Origin: Palsa-1188 sp050010575
GTDB taxonomy: Bacteria > Bacillota > DSM-12270 > Thermacetogeniales > Thermacetogeniaceae
Assembly (NCBI GenBank): GCA_050010575.1
Contig: JBEKKU010000063.1
Coordinates: 1 to 13,395, forward strand
Reading direction: 5' to 3'
DNA: 13,395 nucleotides
Part shown: piece after piece, positions 1-6,378 of the stretch
Numbering within the stretch: the stretch's first letter is position 1
How the letters are laid out: every line of letters starts with the position of its first letter
Notes under the pieces: model-generated
Database searches by the model: none
What the model was told of the DNA's origin: nothing
What the model saw: the letters and a program-made list of their open reading frames with translations, nothing else
Position numbers and translations under genes: made by a program

Positions 1-372
1 CCAGGCGCTGAGATTGGGAAATATTTTTTTATTGATCATGGTACAGGTGTGGTTATTGGAGAGACTACTGTTATTGGAAACAACGTCAAGATATATCAAG
101 GCGTAACGCTGGGGGCCTTATCGACAAGAGGAGGCCAGTCACTTAGAGGAGTTAAGCGGCATCCAACGCTCGAAGATGATGTTACTGTATATTCAGGTGC
201 TTCCATTTTAGGAGGAGAAACAGTAATAGGCAGTGCTGTGGTTATAGGCAGTAACGTATTTATTACAAAGTCAGTTCCAAGCGGGACAAAGGTGAGCATT
301 AAAAATCCTGAATTGGTTTTTAAAGATGGGGCGCCTCGGGAATTCAAACAGGAATTTGATTGGATGATCTGA
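1..372 (+). CDS. cysE: Serine O-acetyltransferase, C-terminal part (5' end outside window)
   Basis: The reading frame is open from the first base and ends at TGA 370-372, giving about 123 residues of a left-handed beta-helix acyltransferase. Hexapeptide repeats are visible (VVIGETTVIGNN, ASILGGETVIGSAVVIGSNV). The stretch FIDHGTGVVIGET matches the catalytic-histidine region of serine acetyltransferases, and VTLGAL followed by KRHPT matches the loop and His-Pro that come after it. The family moves acetyl from acetyl-CoA to L-serine, making O-acetylserine for cysteine synthesis in the cytoplasm. The ending, VPSGTKVSIKNPEL and so on, resembles the longer SAT subgroup rather than the E. coli CysE tail. 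The N-terminal helical domain lies outside the window, so the subgroup is uncertain. A terminator follows about 90 bp downstream and suggests the transcript ends here. Confidence 0.85.
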   Translation, partial: PGAEIGKYFFIDHGTGVVIGETTVIGNNVKIYQGVTLGALSTRGGQSLRGVKRHPTLEDDVTVYSGASILGGETVIGSAVVIGSNVFITKSVPSGTKVSIKNPELVFKDGAPREFKQEFDWMI

Positions 373-378
373 TTTTGA

Positions 379-404
379 TTGTCACGCTTCGCTCCGAATG
401 ACAA
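379..404. repeat. Imperfect palindrome resembling a dispersed intergenic repeat
   Basis: TTGTCA (379-384) and TGACAA (399-404) form a 6-bp inverted repeat around a core containing GCTTCGCTCCGAA. The complement reads TTGTCATTCGGAGCGAAGCG, which resembles the 'GTCATTCCGAGCGAAGCGA' motif that I recall from intergenic regions of many bacterial genomes. It lies 6 bp after the stop of the acetyltransferase gene. There is no second copy in this window, so its repeat status rests on that resemblance only. Confidence 0.4.
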
Positions 405-462
405 CTGGAAATTTAACAGGTGGTCGAGTATCCTGGAATCGCTGGTCGACTCAAAGCAAAGA

Positions 463-500
463 CCCCGGCAGCCAAACGGTGCCGGGGGCTTATTATTTTA
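463..500 (+). terminator. Rho-independent terminator after the acetyltransferase gene
   Basis: CCCCGGCA (463-470) pairs perfectly with TGCCGGGG (480-487) around a 9-nt loop. A T-rich tail (GGCTTATTATTTTA) follows. It lies downstream of the plus-strand acetyltransferase gene, with the next gene converging from the right. Confidence 0.75.
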
Positions 501-561
501 CATGAGCTTATTGGCAAAGCTACGGCGTAAGTGGTGAAACAAGAAAAGTATTTACTATACA

Positions 562-1323
562 CTATGCGCTTTTCCTGATGATGACTTGGTTGGCCACCTG
601 ATCATCGCTGATGATCTGGCCGTCGCGTATCACCACTTTGCGCTGACAGAAATCGGCGACAGACGGCTCGTGAGTGATCACCACTACTGTTGCCCCGTGT
701 TCATCGTGCATTTTTTGAAATATGCCCATAACATCCTTGCTGCTCGCTGTATCAAGGGCGCCGGTGGGTTCATCGGCCAAGATCACCAGCGGATTTTTTA
801 CGATCGCTCTGGCGATTCCCACTCGCTGCTGCTGTCCTCCGGACATCTGATTCGGCCAGTGCTGCATGAAATCTTTTAGGCCAACCTCTTCCAGGGCGGC
901 TTTAGCCAATTCCTCAGCCTCCTTGCCTGTGATACCCGCATAGAACAGAGGCAACTCCACGTTGTACAGGGCGGTCGATCGAGCAAGCAGATTGTAGCGC
1001 TGGAAGACAAAACCCAGCTTCCGGTTGCGGGTAGCGGCCAGTCCGTTCTCGTCCAGGGCGGACACATCCATCCCGTCCAGGTGGTAGCTGCCGCCTGTCT
1101 GTTTGTCCATGCAGCCGATGATATTCATCAGGGTGGACTTGCCGGAGCCGGACGGGCCCATGATGGCGATCATCTCGCCCTTGTTGACCCCCAGGTCAAC
1201 ACCTCTCAGGGCATGCACCTCAACCCCTGACAGGGGGTAGATCTTGGTCAGGCCACTGCAACAAATTAAAGGGGATTCTGACGCGGAAACCGGCAATCTC
1301 TTTGTTCCTTCTCTGGTCACCAA
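562..1323 (-). CDS. ABC transporter ATP-binding protein, MacB/LolD type
   Basis: This is a complete 253-residue ABC ATPase. Walker A is GPSGSGKST (56-64), the Q-loop is FQRYNLL (Q108), the signature is MSGGQQQR (160-167), Walker B is ILADEPTGALD with D184 and E185, and the H-loop is H218. TGALD after Walker B and the overall length fit the MacB/LolD/FtsE branch, which works with FtsX-like permeases in peptide, antibiotic or lipoprotein export. The start is TTG at 1321-1323, 7 nt after GGAGGAG; GTG at 1318-1320 is the alternative. No permease follows in 373-561 and no membrane-fusion gene precedes it, so the usual partners are missing here. It may serve a permease encoded elsewhere or be left from a broken operon. 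Its substrate cannot be inferred. Confidence 0.9.
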   Translation of the reverse strand: MVTREGTKRLPVSASESPLICCSGLTKIYPLSGVEVHALRGVDLGVNKGEMIAIMGPSGSGKSTLMNIIGCMDKQTGGSYHLDGMDVSALDENGLAATRNRKLGFVFQRYNLLARSTALYNVELPLFYAGITGKEAEELAKAALEEVGLKDFMQHWPNQMSGGQQQRVGIARAIVKNPLVILADEPTGALDTASSKDVMGIFQKMHDEHGATVVVITHEPSVADFCQRKVVIRDGQIISDDQVANQVIIRKSA

Positions 1324-1719
1324 TTATACGCTCCTCCATTTCCAAAGGCGACGGTCTGCCGCCTTATGTTATGTTTTCCTGAGGCCTGCCGCATTAAGAA
1401 CATCCAGCGGAAGATACCCCGGGAAATTATGTTCACCAACATTTCCTTTATTTACATCGGTATTAGTTTAATATTGTTTCCTGAAGATTATCTTAAAGAA
1501 GGGTAAGAATATAATTAAAATTTAGGGCGCCAAGAACTATTGATGGCTTCCGTCAGCGTCATCTGGATGGAGCAACTGAAAAAAAGAAAAAAGACGATAC
1601 CAACTAGGCAATCGTCTTTTTAGATGTATTTCAGGCTTGCAACAGGCAGGGATTTCGCCTCGGTGTACAGAAAAAGAATATCACATAATGATAAAAAGAA
1701 AGGGGAATGGGCGCTGAAG
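1324..1719. other. Gene-free region between the ABC ATPase and the phosphate genes
   Basis: I see no convincing gene in these 396 bp. The part next to the ABC gene holds its ribosome-binding site and a small inverted repeat, AAGGCG/CGCCTT (1345-1350 and 1360-1365). A weak minus-strand promoter is possible: -35 TTAAGA (complement of 1491-1496), 17-bp spacer, -10 TATTAA (complement of 1468-1473). On the plus strand TATAAT occurs at 1510-1515 without a good -35. The terminator hairpin at 1589-1621 lies between that -10 and the DUF47 gene. I recognise no riboswitch class and no clear pair of Pho-box repeats. Confidence 0.5.
1589..1621 (+). terminator. Intrinsic terminator hairpin, possibly a leader attenuator
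   Basis: AAAAGACGAT (1589-1598) pairs perfectly with ATCGTCTTTT (1611-1620) around a 12-nt loop, with a run of five T at 1617-1621. An A-rich run precedes the stem, so the structure could act in both directions. It sits about 100 bp upstream of the DUF47 start and no plus-strand gene precedes it. It either insulates the two divergent units or attenuates a leader transcript of the phosphate genes. Confidence 0.65.
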
Positions 1720-2343
1720 ATGTTTACGTTGGCTCCGAAGGAAGAGAAGTTTTTTGACATGTTCATAATTTCTGCTCGCACGATCTGCAAAGCTGCAGAG
1801 TTATTAAGGGAAATGGTGGAGGATCTCAGCAACGCTGAAATGAAGTTTAAGAAAATTAAGGAAATGGAGCGTAAGGGGGATCAGCAGCTCCATGATATAT
1901 TTGAGCAGTTGAACCGTTCTTTTATAACGCCGATTGATCGGGAGGATATTTACGGGATCGGAAAACAGATGGATGACATTGCCGACGCTATCGAATCAAC
2001 GGCCAGCAGGTTTGTCATATTCGATATCAGCATAGCCTCAGAAGATGCAAAAACTATGGGCAACCTGATAGTAGAGTGTACCAGGGAGCTGATCGCCTTG
2101 ATGGAAGAGCTGAAAATAATGAAGAAGAGCAACCGGTTGACTGAAAAAATTATTGAAATTAACCGGATCGAGGAAGAATGCGATGCTCTTTACAGGAAGG
2201 CCATCAGGGAATTATTCGACGGTCGGACCCCCGTCATAGAGGTCATCAAATGGAAAGATATATACGAACGCCTGGAAAAAAGCATCGATGCCTGTGAAGA
2301 TGTGGCTAATATAGTCGAAGGAGTTGTAATGAAGTATGCTTAG
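1720..2343 (+). CDS. DUF47 / PhoU-like accessory protein of the PiT phosphate transporter
   Basis: The 207-residue product is an all-helical, charged cytoplasmic protein of the DUF47 (PhoU-like, 'phosphate transport regulator') family. It shows the typical N-terminus (PKEEKFFDMF), an ExxGD-like segment (MERKGDQQLHD), and TPIDREDI followed by the DDIADAIE helix. The family accompanies PiT permeases and is thought to modulate phosphate uptake or polyphosphate handling. I chose ATG 1720 because it gives the family's usual length and N-terminus. An upstream in-frame ATG at 1624 would add 32 residues that do not look family-like and would start just after the terminator run. The ribosome-binding site (AAAGGGG, 1699-1705) is rather far from ATG 1720, so a nearby CTG (1714) is a minor alternative. 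The stop overlaps the permease start, which implies translational coupling. Confidence 0.88.
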   Translation: MFTLAPKEEKFFDMFIISARTICKAAELLREMVEDLSNAEMKFKKIKEMERKGDQQLHDIFEQLNRSFITPIDREDIYGIGKQMDDIADAIESTASRFVIFDISIASEDAKTMGNLIVECTRELIALMEELKIMKKSNRLTEKIIEINRIEEECDALYRKAIRELFDGRTPVIEVIKWKDIYERLEKSIDACEDVANIVEGVVMKYA

Positions 2344-3337
2344 CACCACCATAGCTATGACGGCTCTGGTGGTTGTGCTGGCCCTGGTTTTTGACTTTAT
2401 CAATGGCTTTCATGATACTGCTAATGCTATAGCTACCTCCGTATCGACAAGGGTCTTATCGCCGCAGGCGGCTGTTGTCATGTCCGCAGTCTGTAATTTT
2501 ACGGGTGCTTTTATCAGCGTAAAGGTTGCCATGACGATTGGTTCCGGTATTGTCAACCCTAACCAGATATCGCAAGGAGTTGTTGTCGCCGCATTGCTAG
2601 GAGCAATAATCTGGAATTTGACCACATGGTATCTGGGCCTCCCCAGCAGTTCATCTCATGCCTTGATCGGAGGATTGCTAGGGGCGGCTATTGTTTTTAA
2701 GGGCTCATTGATGGTTGTCAATTGGTCTACTCTTTGGTGGAAAGTGCTTTTATGGTTATTTTTATCTCCGGTAATTGGCTTCATAGCCGGCTTTATTTTA
2801 ATGACAGCCCTCAATTGGACCTTAAAATCTTTAAGGCCGGCCACTGTCACTAGCATATTCTCCAAGGCTCAGGTTGTTTCCGCAGCGCTGATGGCTTTAA
2901 ATCATGGGGGAAACGATGCCCAGAAATCGATGGGCGTCATTGCTCTGGCTCTTTTTAGCGGAGGATTAATAGCGCAATTTGGTGTCCCGCTATGGGTAAA
3001 AGCATCCTGCGCCCTGGCCATGGCTTTGGGAACCTCACTTGGTGGCTGGAAAATTATCAAAACCATGGGCGTAAGCATGACACGCCTTGTTCCGGTTAAC
3101 GGCTTTGCAGCAGAGACCGGGGCTGCTGCGATAATATTCACTGCCACTATGCTGAACGCGCCAGTAAGCACTACCCACATAATTTCCACTGCGATCATGG
3201 GCGTGGCTGCTTCAAAAAGGCTCAGTTCTGTAAGATGGATCATTGCCAGAAATATTGTCTGGGCTTGGGTATTGACAATCCCTGTATGCGCTCTGCTTGC
3301 AGGCGCTTTGTTGTTAGCAATCAAATTTATATTTTAA
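2336..3337 (+). CDS. pit: PiT-family inorganic phosphate transporter
   Basis: This 333-residue integral membrane protein has about ten hydrophobic segments and both PiT signature regions. The N-terminal one is FINGFHDTANAIATSV (21-36) and the C-terminal one is NHGGNDAQKSMGVI (189-202). Each half also has a Ser/Thr-rich re-entrant-type motif, SSSSHALIGG (104-113) and PVSTTHIIS (276-284), which reflects the family's internal duplication. PiT proteins carry phosphate, often as a metal-phosphate complex, into the cell by proton or sodium symport at low affinity. ATG 2336 lies inside the end of the DUF47 gene (8-bp overlap), so the two form a coupled operon. The length equals that of compact bacterial PiT proteins and lacks the large central cytoplasmic domain of E. 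coli PitA. No terminator is evident in the 19 bp before the convergent gene. Confidence 0.93.
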   Translation: MLSTTIAMTALVVVLALVFDFINGFHDTANAIATSVSTRVLSPQAAVVMSAVCNFTGAFISVKVAMTIGSGIVNPNQISQGVVVAALLGAIIWNLTTWYLGLPSSSSHALIGGLLGAAIVFKGSLMVVNWSTLWWKVLLWLFLSPVIGFIAGFILMTALNWTLKSLRPATVTSIFSKAQVVSAALMALNHGGNDAQKSMGVIALALFSGGLIAQFGVPLWVKASCALAMALGTSLGGWKIIKTMGVSMTRLVPVNGFAAETGAAAIIFTATMLNAPVSTTHIISTAIMGVAASKRLSSVRWIIARNIVWAWVLTIPVCALLAGALLLAIKFIF

Positions 3338-3356
3338 GGCGTAGCGCAGATGATAC

Positions 3357-3848
3357 CTATTTCTTTTTATGGCCAGCCTGGGCCAGATCCGGGTCAAAAG
3401 TGCTGTAGGACGGTCGTTGCTCCGCGATCCACCTGATCACCAGGTAGGATTTATCCTTTACTTCGTTGGCAAAATCATAGTTGTAGACGCTCTTCACCCG
3501 CGTGCAGTGCGGATTGAGGAAGGCGAGCGCCTTAGTGACCACTACAGGGGGTTCACTGAAGTAAGCCTTCTTCGACAGGATAAGGAGATCGCTGGACAGA
3601 CCCTTGCTGCCCCAACCGGGGCAGTTGGCTTTTAGAAGGTTTTCTACCGCCCTGCGAAATAGTAGGGTGGCCTGGTCATAGTTGCCGGCATGGAACTGCT
3701 CCAGGGCTGTTGCCCAGTCATGCTTGGCATCGGCCAGCGGATAGATGGCCTCCTCCTCTGGTTCCTTTTTCTTGAAAATAGATGATAGTTTAAAAGACGA
3801 CAGGAGATCAAAAAAGCCTGGGTCGCCGTTTGTTTTCTCGCCTGCCAT
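3357..3848 (-). CDS. Small HEPN-like helical protein of unknown function
   Basis: The product has 163 residues. A lysine/glutamate-rich N-terminus (about 1-40) precedes a helical region. HDWATALEQFHAGNYDQATLLFRRAVENLLKA (43-74) resembles the first helices of HEPN domains ('AGNYdqA...aVE..LKA') and also TPR-like pairs. The RxxxxH ribonuclease motif of toxic HEPN proteins is not seen, so RNase activity is unlikely. The end is basic (HKKK). ATG 3846-3848 lies 7 nt after GGGGAG, and a sigma-A-like promoter can be placed upstream. There is no nucleotidyltransferase or antitoxin partner beside it, and it is transcribed away from gltX. HEPN membership is my inference from sequence pattern; a gene-specific function cannot be given. 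Confidence 0.75.
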   Translation of the reverse strand: MAGEKTNGDPGFFDLLSSFKLSSIFKKKEPEEEAIYPLADAKHDWATALEQFHAGNYDQATLLFRRAVENLLKANCPGWGSKGLSSDLLILSKKAYFSEPPVVVTKALAFLNPHCTRVKSVYNYDFANEVKDKSYLVIRWIAEQRPSYSTFDPDLAQAGHKKK

Positions 3849-3882
3849 TTTATCACTCCCCTACTAGCCCTTTCTATAAGCT

Positions 3883-3912
3883 ATTTTACGCGCGATAACC
3901 GTAGTACGTCAA
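3883..3912 (-). promoter_or_regulatory. Candidate sigma-A promoter for the HEPN-like gene
   Basis: Read on the minus strand, -35 TTGACG (complement of 3907-3912) and -10 TAAAAT (complement of 3883-3888) are separated by 18 bp. The -10 lies about 35 bp upstream of the start codon at 3848. Confidence 0.5.
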
Positions 3913-3925
3913 ATAGATGGCAGGA

Positions 3926-3955
3926 GCAGCCGCGGCCGGCTGCAGGTATTTTTTT
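3926..3955 (+). terminator. GC-rich intrinsic terminator upstream of gltX
   Basis: GCAGCCG (3926-3932) pairs perfectly with CGGCTGC (3937-3943) around a 4-nt loop. AGGTA and seven T (3949-3955) follow. It points along the plus strand and lies just before the likely gltX promoter. It may stop read-through from the left, or act as an attenuator if gltX is also transcribed from farther upstream. Confidence 0.7.
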
Positions 3956-3966
3956 CCCAGCGGCTG

Positions 3967-3975
3967 TGGTATACT
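3967..3975 (+). promoter_or_regulatory. Candidate extended -10 promoter of gltX
   Basis: TG-G-TATACT (3967-3975) is a good extended -10 element. No good -35 sits 17 bp upstream, where the sequence is the T-run of the terminator. Transcription would start about 30 bp before the gltX start codon, leaving too short a leader for a T-box. Confidence 0.45.
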
Positions 3976-4012
3976 TGCAAACGGGCAAAAATCTGACTAC
4001 AGGGGGATTATC

Positions 4013-5482
4013 ATGGGTGACATACGCGTGCGTTTTGCGCCGAGCCCGACCGGCAGCCTGCACATCGGGGGTGCCCGGACGGCTCTGTTCAACTGGTTTT
4101 TTGCCCGGCACCATAACGGAACTTTCGTCCTGCGGATAGAAGATACAGATCTGGATCGTTCAACTGACGAATCCGCCAGGGGCATTGTCTCGGCCCTGAG
4201 ATGGTTGGGGCTGGATTGGGATGAGGGGCCGGAAATCGGCGGGGACTTTGGACCCTATTTCCAATCTCAGCGTCTGGCCTTCTATCAAGAGGCAGTTAAT
4301 AGACTACTGGAGCAGGGGCAGGCCTATTACTGCTATTGCACCCAGGAAGAGTTGTCGGAGCGGCGGCAGGAGGCCATGAAATCCGGCAGGGCGCCGCGCT
4401 ATGACGGTCGGTGCCGTCACCTCACAAAAGAAGAGCGCGCCAGGCTGGAACAGGATGGTCGCCATCCGGCACTGCGGTTTCATATTCCGCCAAGCGGTGA
4501 AACCGTGGTTTCTGACGTAATCAGGGGTGAAGTGGCCTTTTCCCACGATGTGCTCGATGACTTCATCATCATGAAATCCAACGGTCTGCCGGCCTACAAT
4601 TTTGCCTGTGTGGTTGACGACTCCTCCATGCGGATCAGCCACGTGTTGCGGGCCGAAGAACATCTCTCTAACACGCCGCGCCAGATTCTGATCTATCAGG
4701 CACTCGGCAAGCCGTTACCCGTTTTTGTGCACCTGCCGATGATCCTGGCGCCGGACCGCAGCAAGCTTAGCAAGCGGCACGGGGCTACGTCAGTGCAGGA
4801 GTTCCAGGAGCAGGGCTTCCTCCCCGAAGCCTTGCTGAACTACCTGGCCCTGCTGGGCTGGTCGCCGGATGGGGAGGAGGAGATCATGCCCCTGACTGAG
4901 ATGGTGCGCCAGTTCTCACTCGACCGGGTGGGGAAGACGGCCGCAATCTATGACACCAAAAAGTTGACCTGGATGAACGGCCACTATCTGAACGAAACCA
5001 TCCTTGACAGCGTGGTGGAGCAGGCGTTGCCCTTCCTATGGCAGAAAGGGCTGGTACCGCAGGAGATATCCCCGAGCCAGCAAGAATATATCAAGAGAGT
5101 GGTCGAGCTAGTCCGAACACGGGTCAAGACCCTGGCCGAGGTCGCCGAGGCCGCCGATTATTTTTTCAGTGATGATTTCACCTACGAGGAGAAGGGGCTC
5201 CGCAAGCACTTTTCGAAGCCCGGGGTGGATGTTTTACTGGGAGCAGCCCGGCACCGGATCGAACGGCTGGAATTATATGAGCCTCAGGTAATCGAGGAGG
5301 CCTACCGGGATTTGAGCGCCGAACTCGGCGTCGGAGCGGGAGAGATCATTCATCCCACGCGGCTGGCCCTATCCGGCCGGACCATGGGACCCGGATTGTT
5401 CGAGTTGATGGCGGTCCTGGGCAAAACTAAGTCCCTGCAACGGCTGAGCCAAGCCGTGCAGTATATCAGGCAGCAAGCCTGA
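4013..5482 (+). CDS. gltX: Glutamyl-tRNA synthetase
   Basis: This 489-residue class I aminoacyl-tRNA synthetase attaches glutamate to tRNA-Glu in the cytoplasm. The HIGH-type motif is PSPTGSLHIGGARTALFNW (10-28), RIEDTD (41-46) follows, and the KMSKS-type motif is KLSKRHG (251-257). A zinc-knuckle pattern is visible: C107-x-C109, then C134-x-H136, matching the zinc-binding GluRS type. The start is ATG 4013, 6 nt after AGGGGGA and directly followed by the conserved MGDIRVRFAPSPTG N-terminus. The frame stays open upstream to 3917, but that part runs through a terminator. Two tRNA genes, for Gln and Glu, follow 0.4 kb downstream. Many Bacillota use a non-discriminating GluRS that also charges tRNA-Gln, with GatCAB amidating the product. 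I cannot decide from sequence alone whether this enzyme does so. Confidence 0.96.
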   Translation: MGDIRVRFAPSPTGSLHIGGARTALFNWFFARHHNGTFVLRIEDTDLDRSTDESARGIVSALRWLGLDWDEGPEIGGDFGPYFQSQRLAFYQEAVNRLLEQGQAYYCYCTQEELSERRQEAMKSGRAPRYDGRCRHLTKEERARLEQDGRHPALRFHIPPSGETVVSDVIRGEVAFSHDVLDDFIIMKSNGLPAYNFACVVDDSSMRISHVLRAEEHLSNTPRQILIYQALGKPLPVFVHLPMILAPDRSKLSKRHGATSVQEFQEQGFLPEALLNYLALLGWSPDGEEEIMPLTEMVRQFSLDRVGKTAAIYDTKKLTWMNGHYLNETILDSVVEQALPFLWQKGLVPQEISPSQQEYIKRVVELVRTRVKTLAEVAEAADYFFSDDFTYEEKGLRKHFSKPGVDVLLGAARHRIERLELYEPQVIEEAYRDLSAELGVGAGEIIHPTRLALSGRTMGPGLFELMAVLGKTKSLQRLSQAVQYIRQQA

Positions 5483-5565
5483 AACCTGGTCATTGCCGTT
5501 ATCCTCACCCGATCCACCCTTCCCGCATATGATAAGAAAATCCCAGCATAAGGGAGGGTTGAAAG

Positions 5566-5760
5566 ATGGCTAGCATTTGCAGCAATGTTGCTAATGTGGT
5601 GACGAGGTGGGTAGAACGAAATTCACCGTACATGATCAATACCATGGCCAATCTTACATATACGGTAGTACGGACTGGCTGTGACTGGACCAGGAAAGCC
5701 GCAGCGGTGGCCGACGACTTGATCGATACAACTCTGGGGATGATTAAGGCCCACTTTTAG
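5566..5760 (+). CDS. Small protein of unknown function (64 residues)
   Basis: I do not recognise a family. The start ATG 5566 lies 7 nt after a strong GGGAGGG site (5552-5558), and the frame closes with TAG before the tRNA promoter. The product is mixed in character, with moderately hydrophobic, possibly amphipathic helices (MINTMANLTYTVV, AAAVADDLIDTTLGMI), two cysteines (C5, C38), and no signal peptide or clear membrane span. It follows gltX by 83 bp on the same strand with no terminator between them, so it may be co-transcribed with gltX. The good ribosome-binding site is the main reason to accept it as a gene. Confidence 0.6.
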   Translation: MASICSNVANVVTRWVERNSPYMINTMANLTYTVVRTGCDWTRKAAAVADDLIDTTLGMIKAHF

Positions 5761-5834
5761 CTCAAGCCAACTATCAGGCAGCGCTTTAAAGGTGACTCGG
5801 CCTGGCGTGACAGCGATAAGACGGCTGTATGCGC

Positions 5835-5862
5835 TTGACAGAGAGCCGGATATGATTATAAT
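5835..5862 (+). promoter_or_regulatory. Consensus sigma-A promoter of the tRNA operon
   Basis: TTGACA (5835-5840) and TATAAT (5857-5862) are perfect consensus hexamers with a 16-bp spacer. Transcription would start near 5869, about 10 bp before the first tRNA. This strength is typical of stable-RNA promoters. Confidence 0.85.
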
Positions 5863-5879
5863 TTAAATGTGGACCAAAC

Positions 5880-5953
5880 TGCGGGATGGTGTAATGGTAG
5901 CACGGGTGACTCTGGATCACTTAGCCTAGGTTCGAGTCCTAGTCCCGCAGCCA
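5880..5953 (+). tRNA. tRNA-Gln, anticodon CUG
   Basis: The acceptor stem TGCGGGA (5880-5886) pairs with TCCCGCA, followed by discriminator G and an encoded CCA (5951-5953). The D-arm is GTG...CAC. The anticodon stem GGTGA/TCACT encloses the loop CTCTGGA, giving anticodon CTG, which reads CAG. The T-arm is CTAGG TTCGAGT CCTAG. A U at position 1 and G as discriminator are usual for bacterial tRNA-Gln. It is the first gene of a two-tRNA operon. Confidence 0.9.
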
Positions 5954-5958
5954 TAACA

Positions 5959-6033
5959 GGCCCTATCGTCTAGTGGTTAGGACATCACCCTCTCAAGGTG
6001 GAGACACGGGTTCGAATCCCATTAGGGCTACCA
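5959..6033 (+). tRNA. tRNA-Glu, anticodon CUC (element insertion site)
   Basis: The acceptor stem GGCCCTA pairs with TAGGGCT, followed by discriminator A and encoded CCA (6031-6033). The anticodon stem TCACC/GGTGG encloses CTCTCAA, giving anticodon CTC, which reads GAG. The T-arm contains GGGTTCGAATCCC. It lies 5 bp after tRNA-Gln. The part from U33 to CCA (5991-6033) recurs exactly at 8001-8043, so this gene is probably a hybrid: the 5' part is original and the 3' part was supplied by an integrated element. Confidence 0.93.
5991..6033 (+). repeat. Left attachment-site copy (43-bp direct repeat in tRNA-Glu)
   Basis: These 43 bp, from the conserved U33 of the anticodon loop to the CCA end, are identical to 8001-8043. 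The identity stops sharply on both sides (CCC versus AAT before, GTAAA versus ATTTA after). That is the pattern left when a tyrosine recombinase inserts an element into the 3' half of a tRNA gene. Confidence 0.88.
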
Positions 6034-6041
6034 GTAAAATC

Positions 6042-6069
6042 AAGGCTCCCAGGTTTCGGGAGCCTTTTT
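6042..6069 (+). terminator. Intrinsic terminator after the tRNA pair
   Basis: AAGGCTCCC (6042-6050) pairs perfectly with GGGAGCCTT (6058-6066) around a 7-nt loop and runs into five T (6065-6069). It now ends the tRNA transcript. Because it lies inside the repeat-bounded segment, it was probably brought by the element. Confidence 0.85.
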
Positions 6070-6134
6070 CGTTGCACGTTATACTGCAGTTTTACGATTT
6101 AATGATTTCTGACAATATGGTGATCGCCCGGCGC

Positions 6135-6148
6135 TTCGGATCTCCGAA
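6135..6148. repeat. Short inverted repeat, possible operator
   Basis: TTCGGA and TCCGAA are separated by 2 nt within the element, about 110 bp upstream of the integrase relic. A TATAAT-like sequence (6195-6200) lies between them and that relic. This layout would fit a repressor or excisionase site, but no regulator gene is seen. Confidence 0.25.
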
Positions 6149-6254
6149 TTGTAGACTCGTGTGATTCTCCTGCCCTTCTTCTTTCACCGGCCCATATAAT
6201 GGAACTGATGAAAACTGAGGGCAAAGAAGCACTCCAAAAGGGGAGGGAAATAGA

Positions 6255-6369
6255 ATGAAGCGCAGAGGGAACCATGAAGGGACAATCTCTCTTGAAAACC
6301 TTGATATTAATGGATTGTGGAGGCGATAGAGGTAGTAGGGGCATTTTTAAGCAATTATTAAACTCTTGA
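6255..6369 (+). pseudogene. Relic of a tyrosine-type phage integrase gene
   Basis: ATG 6255 follows a good site (GGGGAGGG, 6239-6246) and encodes MKRRGNHEGTISLENLDING, then LWRR and TAG at 6327-6329. The opening K-R-R-G-N-x-E-G-T-I, followed by a G-x-W-like position, closely resembles the N-terminal arm-binding domain of Gram-positive phage integrases ('KRGNGEGSI...dGrW'). Such proteins are about 350-400 residues long; only 24 remain. One frame over, a short tail ending KQLLNS and TGA (6367-6369) lies 9 bp before a strong terminator. That would fit the gene's original 3' end after a large internal deletion, but this part is speculative. Its place 0.2 kb from the tRNA att site is where an integrase gene is expected. 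Confidence 0.55.
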
Positions 6370-6378
6370 CAGGCTCAT

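Noticed and set aside
1440..1520. Possible Pho box upstream of the phosphate genes
   Set aside because: One TTTACA occurs at 1451-1456, but a second repeat at the expected 11-bp spacing is not found.
1624..1719. Longer DUF47 protein starting at ATG 1624
   Set aside because: The extra 32 residues are not family-like and the start lies 3 bp after the terminator T-run, leaving no ribosome-binding site.
3917..4012. In-frame extension of gltX upstream to an ATG at 3917
   Set aside because: It would run through a perfect terminator hairpin and the likely -10 element, lacks a ribosome-binding site, and precedes the conserved GluRS N-terminus at 4013.
3976..4012. T-box or other riboswitch leader for gltX
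   Set aside because: The stretch between the likely promoter and the start codon is under 40 bp and has no T-box sequence.
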